Assembly: GCA_905181815.1 (NCBI GenBank)
Contig: CAJIZA010000001.1
Span: 310,001-374,000 of the forward strand
Length of the DNA stretch: 64,000 nucleotides
Direction of reading: 5' to 3'
Source: an uncultured Planktomarina sp.
GTDB taxonomy: Bacteria > Pseudomonadota > Alphaproteobacteria > Rhodobacterales > Rhodobacteraceae
A program made the translations under genes and the position numbers. A model generated the notes under the pieces. The model ran no database searches. It was not told where the DNA came from and saw only the letters and a program-made list of their open reading frames with translations. Shown in pieces: positions 1 to 14,382 of this stretch (the first letter of the stretch is position 1; the number at the start of each line of letters is the position of its first letter).

Positions 1-72
1 GTTTTTTTTGACAGACTGCCGGCGAGGCGATAAGTTCACGAAATATTAACTACGCCATAAACAGGGACATTT

Positions 73-2422
73 ATGATGAAACTTTTTGGAGCTCATGCGG
101 CACGGGCAACTGTTTTGATCCGTGCCTTTGGTGTCGTAATGATCTCTTACGTTTTGATGGTGCAGGCGGCGCAGGCAAATAATTTCGAAATTACAGAAAT
201 TATCGTCGATGGCAATCGTCGGATAGAGACGGAAACCATCCGCAGCTACACAGAGATTGAGACCCCGGGGGTTCTGGTGATCGGTGAGGTTAATGACGCG
301 GTGCAGCGCGTGCGCCGGTCAAACCTCTTTGAAAGCGTGACGGCAGAGGTACAAGGCAACAGGCTCAAGATCACAGTCGTTGAATTTCCGACGGTCAATG
401 AAGTTGTGTTCGAGGGAAATGATCGGCTTGGTGATAAACAATTGAGCGCTGTGGTGCGCTCGCAATCACGACGGGTCTATTCTGTCAGTCAAGTGCGCGA
501 TGATGCGAATGCCATTGCTGAGGCCTATGCTAATCGAGGCCGAATAGCCGCATCCGTTGAGCCCCGGATCATCCGGAGGTCGGACAACCGTGTTGATGTC
601 GTTTTTGAGATTGCTGAGGGCGGTGTTGTGGAGATTGAACGGCTGTCCTTTGTGGGCAACCGGACGTTCTCCGATCGGCGTTTGCGCCGTGTTTTGAACA
701 CCAAGCAAGCCGGTCTGCTGCGTATATTCATACAACGCGATACCTATATCGAAGACCGGGTTGAATTCGACAAACAAGTTCTGACTGACTTTTATATCTC
801 GCGTGGTTACATTGATTTTCAAGTGCAATCTGTGACCTCAGAGCTATCGAAAACTCGAAATTCCTTCTTTCTCACTTTCCGGATCCAAGAAGGGCAAAAG
901 TTTTCTTTTGGTAAGATCACCATGACGTCAGATCTCAAAGATGTGGACACAGCCGATTTTGAAAAAGCGATCAAAATCGGGCACGGAGATATCTACTCTC
1001 CGGGCTTGGTCGAAAATACCATTGCTCGTATAGAGCGCCGAGCTTTGGAGCTGGGGCTTGATTTTGTGCGTGTTGAGCCGCGCGTGACCCGCAACAAAGA
1101 AAGCCTGGCCTTGGATATTGATTTCAACCTATCTCGCGGGCCCCGCGTTTTCGTTGAGCGGATCAATATTGCAGGCAATACGACCACGCTCGATCGGGTG
1201 ATCCGGCGGCAGTTTAAAATCGTTGAGGGCGATGCGTTGAACCCCCGTGAAATTCGTGCCAGCGCTGAACGAATTCGGGCGCTGGGTTTCTTTTCAAGTT
1301 CTAATGTAACCACCCGCGAGGGGTCTGCGCCCAATCAAAGGATCGTGGAAGTTGCAGTGACTGAGAAGCCAACCGGCAGCTTGAAATTCGGGGCCAATTA
1401 TAATTCGGCCAATGGGGTCGGATTAGTGGCCAGTTTCCGCGAAGCAAATTTCTTGGGGCGGGGCCAAGCCGCCAGTTTCGGTGTCAATACCACCTCAAGC
1501 ACGCGCAATTTTAATTTTGGGTTCAAAGAATCGTCGTTATACAACCGGGATTTAAGCTTGAGTTTTGGGATTGATTACCAAGGCACCAGCAAGAACAACG
1601 CCCGGTATAACACCGGCGCCTTTGGATTTGATGCAGCTTTGGGCTTTCCGGTCAGCGAGTCTGGATTTTTGACACCCTAAGCTCCTCTATAAAACCGAAA
1701 AGCTGACGGATGTGACCACAAATTCAGCAGTTATCACAGGAGAAGCTGTAGAGGGCGACCGCAAAACGCTTGGCTTGGGCTATACTTACTTGCTCGACAA
1801 CCGCCGTACGGGTCTTAATCCGAAAGCCGGAATGTTTCTGCGCCTGTCACAAGATTTTGGCCTGACGGGTGATGCGCGTTTTGTTCGCACGAACGTAAAA
1901 TTGGGTGGTGAAACCTACGTGCGCAATGAAGACTTCAAAGTCACCGCAATTTTAGAAGGTGGCGCTCTTAATTATGCCAGTAGCAGTTCGAGCCGAGTCA
2001 CGGATCGCTTTTTCCCTGGGTCTGGCCTTTTTCGCGGCTTTGCGCCCGGCGGTCTTGGTCCCCGCGAAGTTGACAGTAGCAACTCGATCAATGACGCGCT
2101 TGGCGGTGAATACTATGCGGTTGCGCGATTTGAGACGCAATTTCCAATCGGCCTGCCAGAAGAGTACGGCATTGAGTTTGGCGCATTCTTTGATGCGGGC
2201 TCCGTATGGGGCTTAAATTCAACCCATGTGGGGTCGGGTGCGAACCAAGCACCGGCCAATACGATTTTTCATGATGACTTCACCCTACGCGCAGTGGCTG
2301 GTGTGTCAATCTTTTGGAATACTCCGATTGGCCCACTGCGGTTCAACTTTACCGATGCGGTTAAAGCTGCCGAACATGACGTTGAGCAGAATTTTGATCT
2401 CACCGTTTCCACGTCTTTCTGA
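73..2422 (+). CDS. bamA: Outer membrane assembly factor BamA, frameshifted in this sequence
   Basis: BamA inserts beta-barrel proteins into the outer membrane. The first frame (73-1680) gives a signal peptide (about residues 1-36), the POTRA repeats and the start of the barrel. The second frame (from about 1673 to 2422) gives the rest of the barrel, including the Omp85 loop motif FRGF in GSGLFRGFAPGG and a C-terminal Phe (LTVSTSF), the usual outer-membrane beta-signal. Together they make about 770 residues, the normal family length. One extra base around 1670-1678, for example one C of the run in gacaccc, explains the break: skipping it reads GFLTPKLLYKTEKLTD without a stop. BamA is essential, so this is either a sequencing error or very unusual. 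The stop overlaps the ompH start by one base, so they share an operon. Confidence 0.9.
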
Positions 2423-2988
2423 TGGGCGTCTGCGCCAGGAAATTCTGGTTCTCTTTGCTGCGGCTCAGCTTGCTATGGGCGCTCCTCGGGGCGCCCTTGG
2501 CGGCGCAGGAGACCTTTATATTGGTGGTCGATCTTGATCGGGCATATGAAACCTCTTTGTTTGGCAAATCTATGCGCGCGCAGTTTCGCGAAGATAATCA
2601 AGACGTGGCTGCTGAAAACGCGCTCATTTTGAACGCCTTGAAAGATGAAGAGCTGCAGTTGACAGAGGACCGTGTGACGCTGTCCGCCGAAGAGTTCGCC
2701 GCAGCCGCCGCTGCATTTGACGCGAAAGTAAAGGAAATCCGCAGTGCAAGGCTTGAAAAAATTCGACAAGTGGACGAGCAGTTTAAGAATCTGAAGCCAC
2801 TATTTTTTAAACTTATCGAGCCCTTTTTTGATCTGATTATGCGGGAGTTCAATGCAACTGTGATCTTGGAAAAAAGCTCAGTTTTACGGAGCATCGAGGG
2901 CATCGATATCACAGATCTTCTGGTTGAGCGGGTTGACGACGTCTATCTGGCCAACGAAACGGTCACCGTGCCGGCAGTTGAAAATTAA
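2422..2988 (+). CDS. OmpH/Skp-family periplasmic chaperone
   Basis: This is a 188-residue Skp/OmpH-type chaperone that would hold unfolded outer-membrane proteins on their way to BamA. The N-terminus has a basic start and a hydrophobic stretch ending in an AAQ-type cleavage site near residue 28. The middle (about 60-125) is charged and Ala/Glu/Lys-rich, as expected for the tentacle-like coiled coils. The start overlaps the bamA stop, and fabZ-lpx genes follow, the standard order in this group. Sequence similarity in this family is low, so the call rests on position, size, signal peptide and coiled-coil composition. Confidence 0.8.
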   Translation: MGVCARKFWFSLLRLSLLWALLGAPLAAQETFILVVDLDRAYETSLFGKSMRAQFREDNQDVAAENALILNALKDEELQLTEDRVTLSAEEFAAAAAAFDAKVKEIRSARLEKIRQVDEQFKNLKPLFFKLIEPFFDLIMREFNATVILEKSSVLRSIEGIDITDLLVERVDDVYLANETVTVPAVEN

Positions 2989-3096
2989 ACCTCGGTTTGC
3001 GCCTTTGCCCCGAGCATGCGCCCAAAAAGTGGTTGTAGCAAATGTTGCACGGCGCCTCAGGGTTTGGTATCTTTAATAAAATTAAGGATAAAATAC

Positions 3097-3558
3097 ATGA
3101 CCGAACTGGCAAGCGCTGACATTCAACTGATTCAAGCCATTCTCCCCCATCGTTATCCCTTCCTTTTGGTAGATCGCGTTGAAGATATCGACGGGGTAAA
3201 ATCTGCGCGGGGTATCAAAAACGTCACGATGAATGAACCCCATTTTCAGGGCCATTTCCCAGGCACGCCCATCATGCCGGGGGTAACGATTATTGAGGCT
3301 CTGGCGCAAACCGCTGCGGTCATGGTTGGGGTGACCCATAATTTGGCAGATACCAATATGTTGATCTACTTTATGGCCATCGATAAATGCAAATTCCGCC
3401 GTAAAGTCGTACCGGGCGATGTTCTGGAATTGCATGTGGAGACCCTGCGCGGTGGGTCCAAGATCTGGAAATTTAAAGGTCGTGGTTTGGTTAATGGTGA
3501 AATGGCTGCAGAAGCCGAATTCACCGCCATGATGGATTTGCCGGAGACCGCCAAGTGA
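3097..3558 (+). CDS. fabZ: 3-hydroxyacyl-[acyl-carrier-protein] dehydratase FabZ
   Basis: FabZ dehydrates 3-hydroxyacyl-ACP in fatty acid synthesis. The hot-dog fold shows the FabZ signature [13 protein letters not shown] (about residues 16-28) and the active-site segment [18 protein letters not shown] with its catalytic His and a downstream Glu. The ATG at 3097 gives 153 residues, the family norm; an upstream in-frame start at 3016 would add 27 residues unlike any FabZ. It is followed by lpxA with a 4-base overlap and sits in the lipid A operon, where it balances fatty acid and lipid A synthesis. Confidence 0.96.
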   Translation: MTELASADIQLIQAILPHRYPFLLVDRVEDIDGVKSARGIKNVTMNEPHFQGHFPGTPIMPGVTIIEALAQTAAVMVGVTHNLADTNMLIYFMAIDKCKFRRKVVPGDVLELHVETLRGGSKIWKFKGRGLVNGEMAAEAEFTAMMDLPETAK

Positions 3559-4352
3559 GCATAGAAACCACTGCACAGGTTCATCCGTCAGCGGTTATCG
3601 AGCCGGGTGCTCGTATTGGGGCGGGCTGTGAAATCGGGCCGTTTTGTTGGATAGGTGCCCGTGTGGAGCTTGCAGAAAACGTCGTTTGTAGCTCGCATGT
3701 AGTTATTCGTGGACAAACCAAAGTCGGTTCTGACACGCGCATCTTCTCATTTGCCGTAATTGGTGAAATTCCGCAGGATTTGAAGTTTAAAGGTGAAGTG
3801 TCCCAACTAGAGATCGGCCAGCGCAACACCATCCGGGAGCATGTGACTATCAATCTTGGCACCCAAGGGGGTGGCGGCGTGACCTCTATTGGGGATGACT
3901 GTTTGCTGATGGCGGGCTGCCATATTGCCCATGACGCGCGTTTGGGAAATCGGGTCATTATTGTAAATTCTGCTGCTATTGCTGGCCATGTGGTCATTGA
4001 GGATGACGTGATTGTTGGCGGTCTTTGCGGTGTGCATCAATTTGTGCGCCTCGGAAAGGGTGCTATTATAGGCGCTGTTACTATGGTGACCAATGATGTG
4101 ATTCCCTACGGTCTGGTGCAGGCGTCACGGGGGCAGTTGGATGGTCTCAACTTGGTTGGGCTCAAGCGCCGCGGGGTGGATCGCCGGGACATCACGGCTC
4201 TGCGGGCCGCCTTTCAGATGCTGGCCCAAGGGGAAGGTGCATTTCAAGATCGGGCGAAACGACTGGGGGAGGAAACCGACAGCGCCTATGTTCAGGAAAT
4301 TGTCGATTTTATTTTGGGCGACAGTGGTCGCTCTTTTTTGACACCGGGTTGA
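3555..4352 (+). CDS. lpxA: UDP-N-acetylglucosamine acyltransferase LpxA
   Basis: LpxA transfers the 3-hydroxyacyl chain from ACP to UDP-GlcNAc, the first step of lipid A synthesis in the cytoplasm. At 265 residues it has the typical length. Residues about 1-190 are isoleucine/valine-rich hexapeptide repeats forming a left-handed beta-helix, with the catalytic-His region in [11 protein letters not shown], followed by a helical C-terminal domain. The start is GTG, overlapping the fabZ stop by 4 bases, which indicates translational coupling. Confidence 0.96.
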   Translation: MSIETTAQVHPSAVIEPGARIGAGCEIGPFCWIGARVELAENVVCSSHVVIRGQTKVGSDTRIFSFAVIGEIPQDLKFKGEVSQLEIGQRNTIREHVTINLGTQGGGGVTSIGDDCLLMAGCHIAHDARLGNRVIIVNSAAIAGHVVIEDDVIVGGLCGVHQFVRLGKGAIIGAVTMVTNDVIPYGLVQASRGQLDGLNLVGLKRRGVDRRDITALRAAFQMLAQGEGAFQDRAKRLGEETDSAYVQEIVDFILGDSGRSFLTPG

Positions 4353-4356
4353 ACGG

Positions 4357-5160
4357 ATGCTGGCGCTGATATGCGGGCAGGGCGCCTTGCCCGGTTTGAT
4401 TTTTCGAAACATTTCCCATGTGCCCGTGATAGCGGCTCTGGATCAGTTTAGGCCAGAGGGTCTTGCCGTAGATTTGACGTTTCGCCTGGAAACCCTTGGA
4501 ACATTCTTAAACGAATTGAAAGCCCGCGGAGTCTTGCGGGTTTGTTTCGCCGGCGAGATTAGGCGCCCAAAGGTCGATCCTGCGCAAATTGATGCGGCCA
4601 CGAAGCCCTTCGTCAGCCAGATTGTCGGAGCGCTTGCTGGCGGCGATGATGCCGCCTTACGCGTCGTTATTGATATTTTTGAACAAGCTGGATTTGAAGT
4701 GGTTGGGTTTTCTCAGCTCGTACCTGAGCTCCTGCCGCCGGGCGGGGTGTTGAGCAAGCGTGCGCCTGAAGTGCAGGATCGGAGAGATGTGGCGCGGGCT
4801 CAAACCGTGGTTGAGGGACTCTCAGATTTGGATATTGGGCAGGGCTGTATTGTGGCTTCTGGCCATGTTCTGGCCGTTGAGTCTTTTGGCGGTACCCGGT
4901 GGATGTTGTCGCGCCTACCAGCCGCCCGGCCAGCTGATTGGCCCGAAGGCGGTTTGCTTTATAAAGCTCCAAAGGCCGGCCAGGAGAGACGAATCGACCT
5001 ACCGGCTATTGGCCCTAAGACGATGGCGCAGGCCGCGCAGGCGGGGCTGGCGGGAGTTGCCATTTTGCAGGGCGGCGTGGTTGCCTTGGATTTACCAGAT
5101 GTCATTGCTGAGGCGGACCGGTTGGGGCTTTTCCTTTGGGTTTGTGAGACTGAGCCGTGA
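4357..5160 (+). CDS. lpxI: UDP-2,3-diacylglucosamine pyrophosphatase LpxI
   Basis: LpxI (formerly DUF1009) hydrolyses UDP-2,3-diacylglucosamine to lipid X; it replaces LpxH in many Alphaproteobacteria. The 267-residue product starts with the family-like LALICGQGALPG, contains CFAGEIRRP and ends in the C-terminal domain segment GVAILQGGVVALD. It lies between lpxA and lpxB, 4 bases after lpxA and overlapping lpxB by 4 bases, so the pathway steps are in order. No lpxH is seen in the window. Confidence 0.93.
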   Translation: MLALICGQGALPGLIFRNISHVPVIAALDQFRPEGLAVDLTFRLETLGTFLNELKARGVLRVCFAGEIRRPKVDPAQIDAATKPFVSQIVGALAGGDDAALRVVIDIFEQAGFEVVGFSQLVPELLPPGGVLSKRAPEVQDRRDVARAQTVVEGLSDLDIGQGCIVASGHVLAVESFGGTRWMLSRLPAARPADWPEGGLLYKAPKAGQERRIDLPAIGPKTMAQAAQAGLAGVAILQGGVVALDLPDVIAEADRLGLFLWVCETEP

Positions 5161-6317
5161 AAGTGTTTGTTGTGGCGGGTGAAGCCTCGGGCGATCGTCT
5201 TGGTGCGGATCTTCTGCGCGGGTTGCGCCATCTGGTTCCCGATGTGAGCTTTCGAGGTGTCGCTGGGCCGGAAATGCAAAGCGAAGGTTTGGGCAGCTTG
5301 TTCGATATGTCAGAGCTTTCGGTCATGGGGTTGGCTGAGGTCTTGCCAAAATATTTTGCCCTCAAGCGCCGCTTGGATCAGACTGTGTCTGAAGTGTTGG
5401 CTTGGAGCCCAGATATTTTGATCACCATCGACAGTCCTGATTTTTGCTTACGGGTGGCTCGGGCTGTGCGGACTGCTGACCCTAGGATCAGAACTTGTCA
5501 CTATGTTGCACCCTCCGTTTGGGCTTGGCGCGCCGGGCGTGCAAAGAAAATGGCACGCTACATCGATCATGTGCTGGCGCTCTTGCCATTTGAGCCGCCC
5601 TATATGGAGGCGGAAGGCATGGCCTGCGATTTTGTGGGCCATCCGATTGCAGCGCAAACGCCAATTACCTCCAAAAAAATTGCCCAGTTTCAAGCTGATT
5701 TCAACTTAGATCCAGCGCGGGAGTCCTTAGTAATTTTACCGGGCTCTCGAGCTTCAGAAATCAAGCGCCTGTTACCAATATTCTGCGAGGTTTTATCGCA
5801 GCCGTGTTTTGCAGAGTTTCAGCTCATTTTTCCAACATTGCCGCATCTGGCGCCGCTTTTGCAGGCCGAAATTGGTGCTTTGCCGCAGGATAAACGGCTG
5901 GTCACAGGCTCCGGACACAGCGCGGCAGCCGCGGCTGAGGAGCGGCTGGTGGCCTATAGTGCCGCAACATCGGCTCTGGCGGCCTCTGGCACCGTATCGC
6001 TTGAACTGGCTGCGGCGGGCACCCCAATGGTGATTGCCTATGACATGGGCCTTATCTCGCGGCTGGTAATCGGTTCTATGGTTAAAATTGATACGGTTAC
6101 CTTGGTCAACCTCGTGTCAGAGACCCGCGCTGTTCCAGAATTCATTGGAAAAGACTGTAAAGCCAAGCGTATTGCTCCCGCTTTACAGCAAATATTGAAG
6201 GCACCCTCTGCGCAGGTGCAAGCCATAGAGGCGACAATGACACGCCTCGGGCGTAGAGATCCCGACCTGCGCTATCGCGCAGCACGGGCTGTGCTTACGG
6301 GGCTGGGGCGGCCTTAG
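5157..6317 (+). CDS. lpxB: Lipid-A-disaccharide synthase LpxB
   Basis: LpxB is a GT19-family glycosyltransferase that condenses lipid X with UDP-diacylglucosamine at the inner membrane face. The 386-residue product opens with [20 protein letters not shown] and has [23 protein letters not shown] and the C-terminal donor-binding [16 protein letters not shown], all family hallmarks. The GTG start overlaps the lpxI stop. The 3' end overlaps the end of the convergent mnmA by 4 bases, leaving no room for an intergenic terminator. Confidence 0.96.
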   Translation: MKVFVVAGEASGDRLGADLLRGLRHLVPDVSFRGVAGPEMQSEGLGSLFDMSELSVMGLAEVLPKYFALKRRLDQTVSEVLAWSPDILITIDSPDFCLRVARAVRTADPRIRTCHYVAPSVWAWRAGRAKKMARYIDHVLALLPFEPPYMEAEGMACDFVGHPIAAQTPITSKKIAQFQADFNLDPARESLVILPGSRASEIKRLLPIFCEVLSQPCFAEFQLIFPTLPHLAPLLQAEIGALPQDKRLVTGSGHSAAAAAEERLVAYSAATSALAASGTVSLELAAAGTPMVIAYDMGLISRLVIGSMVKIDTVTLVNLVSETRAVPEFIGKDCKAKRIAPALQQILKAPSAQVQAIEATMTRLGRRDPDLRYRAARAVLTGLGRP

Positions 6318-7450
6318 CCGCGGGTGATCCAACCCCCGCCCAAAACTCGGCTACTCTCTGAGTCATAAAAAACGCACGCTTGGCCTGGCGCGACACCCTC
6401 TTCGGCCATCATGAGCTCCACCACCGCTTCGGTCTCGGACAAGGGGCGCAGCACTGCGTCGCGCGGCGGGCGGGTAGATCTGACTTTGGCGGCGATGCTC
6501 CATTCGGCATGCGCGGTCATAGGTTTATCGCCAAGCCAATTGACCTCCTTAAGTCGGACTTGCCGTGTCGCCAGCGCCTCTTTTGGTCCGACAACCACTT
6601 GCTGGTTTTCGATATCCAAACGGACCACGTAGATTGGATCGGTCAACCCCCCAATTCCAAGTCCGCGCCTCTGACCAATAGTGTAATGGATAATGCCGTC
6701 ATGGGTTCCCAGGACTTTGCCGCTCTGATCGACAATATCGCCCGGTTTTGCCGAGCCAGGATGCAGCTTTTCAATCACCGCGGCATAGTTACCATCTGGC
6801 ACGAAGCAAATATCTTGGCTATCGGGTTTATCGGCCACGCCAAGACCGTATTTGCTCGCAAGAGCCCGAGTTTCAGCCTTTGAGGCCAAATGCCCAAGCG
6901 GAAATCTCAGATATTCGAGCTGCTCAGAGGTGGTCGAGAATAAAAAGTAACTTTGATCCCGATTTTGATCTGCGGCCATGTGCAATTGCGCACCATTCGG
7001 GCCTGTTTTGCGTTGGATGTAGTGGCCCGTGGCCATACAGTCTGCATCAAGATCTTTAGCCATTTGCAGCAAATCTTTAAACTTCACACGCTCATTGCAG
7101 CGAATACAAGGAACAGGTGTGGCCCCAGCAAGATAGCTCTCAGCAAAATCGTCGATCACAGCTTCGCGAAACGTATTCTCATAGTCCAGAACATAGTGTG
7201 GAAAATTGAGCTCTTCTGCCACGCGGCGCGCGTCGTGAATATCGCGGCCAGCACAGCAAGCGCCCTTTTTGGCAAGTGCAGCTCCATGATCATAAAGTTG
7301 GAGCGTAATGCCAACAACATCATAGCCTTGTGCGGCCAATTCCGCGGCAACAACCGAACTGTCGACCCCGCCCGACATAGCTACAACGACACGCGTGTCT
7401 GCGGGTGCCTTGGCAAAACCAAGGGAGTTTAACGAGGTTTCATGGCTCAT
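6314..7450 (-). CDS. mnmA: tRNA-specific 2-thiouridylase MnmA
   Basis: MnmA thiolates U34 of tRNA-Lys, -Glu and -Gln using sulfur relayed from a desulfurase. The 378-residue product has the PP-loop [14 protein letters not shown] near residue 25, a first catalytic Cys region [13 protein letters not shown] and a second Cys in DICFVPDG, as in the family. It is convergent with lpxB. In related bacteria its other neighbour is the sciP-ctrA module, which is present here but broken. Confidence 0.97.
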   Translation of the reverse strand: MSHETSLNSLGFAKAPADTRVVVAMSGGVDSSVVAAELAAQGYDVVGITLQLYDHGAALAKKGACCAGRDIHDARRVAEELNFPHYVLDYENTFREAVIDDFAESYLAGATPVPCIRCNERVKFKDLLQMAKDLDADCMATGHYIQRKTGPNGAQLHMAADQNRDQSYFLFSTTSEQLEYLRFPLGHLASKAETRALASKYGLGVADKPDSQDICFVPDGNYAAVIEKLHPGSAKPGDIVDQSGKVLGTHDGIIHYTIGQRRGLGIGGLTDPIYVVRLDIENQQVVVGPKEALATRQVRLKEVNWLGDKPMTAHAEWSIAAKVRSTRPPRDAVLRPLSETEAVVELMMAEEGVAPGQACVFYDSESSRVLGGGWITRG

Positions 7451-7562
7451 GGGAGGTGCTCAGTCCTACAGAAATTAGCAAAATTATATTAACAAAAATC
7501 GCGCACTTCACAACACATTAAGTGATTTGCGGTCAATTAGCCGCGAGAAAGGAGCCCGCAGT

Positions 7563-7831
7563 ATGCATATTCGTAAGGTTTGCGGTTCGCGCACGGTACA
7601 GTTACCCGATGGAGGGTATTTAAGCCGCGGAGATCTGCCGTCCCACAACACAAAACGCAGGGTCGCCTCAGGCAAGTCTGCAGTCTTGAAAGCGGTGCGT
7701 TTTGGACTGATATTTCATCGGAGGAGGCCTGTAGCCTCCATGATTTGACACAAGATGAGTACAGCAGTTGGCAAACAGCTGTGGCCCTGCATGGTGAATC
7801 CGTCCTGCGCGCCACTGCTTTACAAAGGTAA
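7563..7831 (+). pseudogene. sciP: Decayed sciP (DUF1153, CtrA-inhibitor family)
   Basis: The first frame reads MHIRKVCGSRTVQLPDGGYL through AVLKAVRFGLI, close to the start of DUF1153/SciP proteins. The second half is in another frame, with SSEEACSLHDLTQDEYSSW and ALHGESVLRATALQ, the family C-terminus. A single indel near 7710-7716 separates them, so no full product (about 90 residues) is made. SciP is known in Caulobacter as a small DNA-binding antagonist of CtrA. Here it lies directly before the broken ctrA and after mnmA. The frameshift could be a sequencing error, but the decayed neighbour argues for real loss. Confidence 0.8.
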
Positions 7832-7930
7832 CATCAATTTGATCAATAGTTTATACAAATAGAACTTTTTGGGTAGCATTAAATTATCTAGTTTATTTCG
7901 AGATATATTTAGTTGTCATTTGGTATTCTT

Positions 7931-8631
7931 ATGCGGATACTTTTAATAGAAAATGATCCTGCCACGTCTAAAAGTACTGAACTTATGCTGGGCATGCGAA
8001 TTTCAACGTTTATACGACGGATCTGGGGGAGGAGGGCATCGATTCAGCCAGACTCTATAACTACGATCTGATTTTGCTCGCCTTGGTTCTGCCCGATATC
8101 AACGGACATGATGTGCTGCGGCAGCTGCGTGTGGCTTAAATTGATACGCAGATTTTAATTCTAATTGGTGAGACCGATACAGAAAATAAAATGCGTGGAA
8201 TTAGATCTGGAGCTGATGATTATATGACCAAGCCGTTCCATCGGGAGGAGTTGATTGCACGTATTCACGCCATCATTCGCCGGTTAAAAGGGCTTTCCCA
8301 ATCGGTCATAAAGGCCGGTGATATCGAGGTGAATTTGGACGGAAAAACTTTAGAAGTTCGTGGGAATACAGTACATCGGACTGGTAAAGAATATCAGATG
8401 TTGGAATTATTGAGTCTGCGCAAAGGAACGACGCTGAGCAAGAAAATGTTCTTAAACCATCTTTACGGTGGTATGGATGAACCTGAGCTTAAAATTATTG
8501 ATGTTTTCATTTGTGAATTGCGGAAGAAATTGAGCGCAGCCATCGGCCGCGAAAATCATAGCAAAACGGTTAGGGCGCGCGGATATGCGCTGCGTGATCG
8601 CAAGCCAGAAGATATGGCGATCTCTGCATAA
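7931..8631 (+). pseudogene. ctrA: Decayed cell-cycle master regulator ctrA
   Basis: The locus aligns throughout with the OmpR-type response regulator CtrA. It starts [20 protein letters not shown], then a frameshift near 7990 moves to the frame reading [18 protein letters not shown]. An in-frame TAA at 8137-8139 replaces an expected AAA (Lys) codon between QLRVA and IDTQILI. The phospho-acceptor Asp51 of LILLDLNLPD is Ala here ([10 protein letters not shown]), and one acidic-pocket Asp is Asn (IEND). The C-terminal DNA-binding half remains open from 8191 and keeps [19 protein letters not shown] and [19 protein letters not shown], but WGRGY has become RARGY. Frameshift, nonsense and active-site changes together indicate a true pseudogene, although the open C-terminal half could conceivably be expressed. 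Confidence 0.9.
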
Positions 8632-8849
8632 CAGACAAAATTGCCCTTCATATTCAATATTCTGGTCACAGGCGTAGCAATCGAAAGCCTGGAGGCGGTT
8701 TTACTTACAGTGAGATACGGGCACACCGTCGCATGGCCTTTACGCTAATTGCCGAATTTCCAGACTCAGTCCAAACCTTGATAGGCTGGGCTATGATATG
8801 CAAACCTCATAGTATAAGGCCTCTGGACGTGATCGGATCCAATACGTAG

Positions 8850-13084
<4,235 letters not shown>

Positions 13085-13175
13085 ATATTTTGTTCACTAA
13101 TGTTCTGTAAAAGTTCTTTACTTGCGCCGTGGTCTGTGAGAACAAAGCAGCAACACTGTAAGTTGGGAGCAGAAC

Positions 13176-13319
13176 ATGGACAATTTTTTCGCAAACGCCC
13201 GCAAATCGCATGCCGATGAAAACCGCCACTTGGAAACGAAAGAGGCGATCAAGGATGCGATCGGTGCATTTGCAATTATCGCGATGCTCTACATTGGTCT
13301 GTTTGTTCCAAGCGTCTAA
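13176..13319 (+). CDS. Small single-span membrane protein, unidentified
   Basis: A 47-residue ORF starts MDNFFANARKSHADENRH and ends in a hydrophobic segment IGAFAIIAMLYIGLFVP (about residues 29-45), giving a charged cytoplasmic head and one C-terminal transmembrane helix. A purine-rich stretch (ttgggagcagaac) precedes the ATG. I do not recognise the family. It is a stand-alone unit between recG and the Hint-domain gene. Confidence 0.5.
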   Translation: MDNFFANARKSHADENRHLETKEAIKDAIGAFAIIAMLYIGLFVPSV

Positions 13320-13448
13320 GCACGGGCGCGGATGCATATCGCCGCTCGGGTCTGGATAAAGCGCGTCGTTTCACAGGCAAAGGAGGTTTATTCTTCTTAT
13401 GCCGTGCGGCCAGCTGGCGCTGCTGGTGATTTTCGGGGCAAAGGGCAG

Positions 13449-14279
13449 CTAGGGGGCGCCATTGGCAGTTATAACTTCATGTTGATCAAACAATAGGTGG
13501 ATATATGTCACGTCAGTGCAATCAGTGTCGAACGCAATCCTCGGCAAATCTGTAAGCTTTATAGCAGCAATCAGGCAGTCTTGCGTTCCAAACATGCGTT
13601 CACTTATGGGCGATGACACTAAAAGTCGATGTTGGCGGGATATGAGCAAGGGCGCGAGCGGCAGACCCTGTCCCAAGGCCCCCTCAGAGATTTGGATGGG
13701 CCTAAATTTATTTTCGGAAAAATTGGGTGCGAGTTTTATCGATCTTTTACCGATCCAACGGATGCTTTGCGGACCATGGTGTCGCGCACTGACCAGATCG
13801 CCGATACGGAGCGTTTCCATGCGCGTTGCACCGAAGGGGGTAATCCAAGTCCCCGCGGTGAAACAGGGCGTGGTTAGCTGGGCGATGTCTGCATAGGGCA
13901 TTGGATCGCCAACAGAGAAATTCGAAAGGCTATACGTCACCCCATCCGCGAGGTCTTGCGAGAAAGGCAGGTAGCCTTCCACAAGATGCGACGGCTCAAG
14001 CATTCGCCAAACCTTAAAGCTTGATCCATCTGAGCCAGTGACTGTCCATGACCCACCGACCCGAGCATTACTGTTTTGCACAATACCATTTTTTGATTTG
14101 AGAGGTTCTAAGCTGGTATCAGTGATTGTCAGGTGTGCATCATTGTCGGTAAAGACCAGGGTGTCGATCTGTGTATTTGCTTGGTCATAGGTGAACGATC
14201 CAGTGCTGCCCCAACTGAAACCACTACCCAAAACATTGGATGCGGTACCGTCGATAGCATGCAGGGTATGGTCGGACAT
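13449..14279 (-). CDS. Hint-domain (Hedgehog/intein-like) protein, possibly C-terminally shortened
   Basis: The 276-residue product has an N-terminal beta-rich region rich in Asp, Thr and Ser (residues 1-135), then a Hint-type domain starting CFTAGTWITPFG at Cys139, the position of the autocatalytic Cys in such domains, with LRIGDLVSARHHGPQSIRWIG and LISRQHRLLVSS following. Such Hint_2-type proteins are common in Rhodobacteraceae; their substrates are mostly unknown. The ORF ends right after HEVITANGAP, whereas I recall relatives continuing for a further tail of about 30 residues, so the C-terminus may be truncated. No signal peptide is obvious. Confidence 0.75.
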   Translation of the reverse strand: MSDHTLHAIDGTASNVLGSGFSWGSTGSFTYDQANTQIDTLVFTDNDAHLTITDTSLEPLKSKNGIVQNSNARVGGSWTVTGSDGSSFKVWRMLEPSHLVEGYLPFSQDLADGVTYSLSNFSVGDPMPYADIAQLTTPCFTAGTWITPFGATRMETLRIGDLVSARHHGPQSIRWIGKRSIKLAPNFSENKFRPIQISEGALGQGLPLAPLLISRQHRLLVSSPISERMFGTQDCLIAAIKLTDLPRIAFDTDCTDVTYIHLLFDQHEVITANGAP

Positions 14280-14382
14280 TCTGACGGCGCTCTTAATATT
14301 AGGGATAATTAATCAAAAAATTGATTAAATTTACAGTCAGTTTTCCCAAAAATGGTTAATTCTATGTTAATAATACCTGTTA

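Noticed and set aside
1661-1715. Programmed frameshifting in bamA
   Set aside because: No slippery heptamer with downstream structure is evident, and no BamA precedent is known to me.
7931-8631. A second, redundant ctrA copy in decay
   Set aside because: The position between mnmA, sciP and ligA is the one I expect for the main ctrA in the family, so this looks like the primary locus; a redundant intact copy cannot be ruled out from this window.
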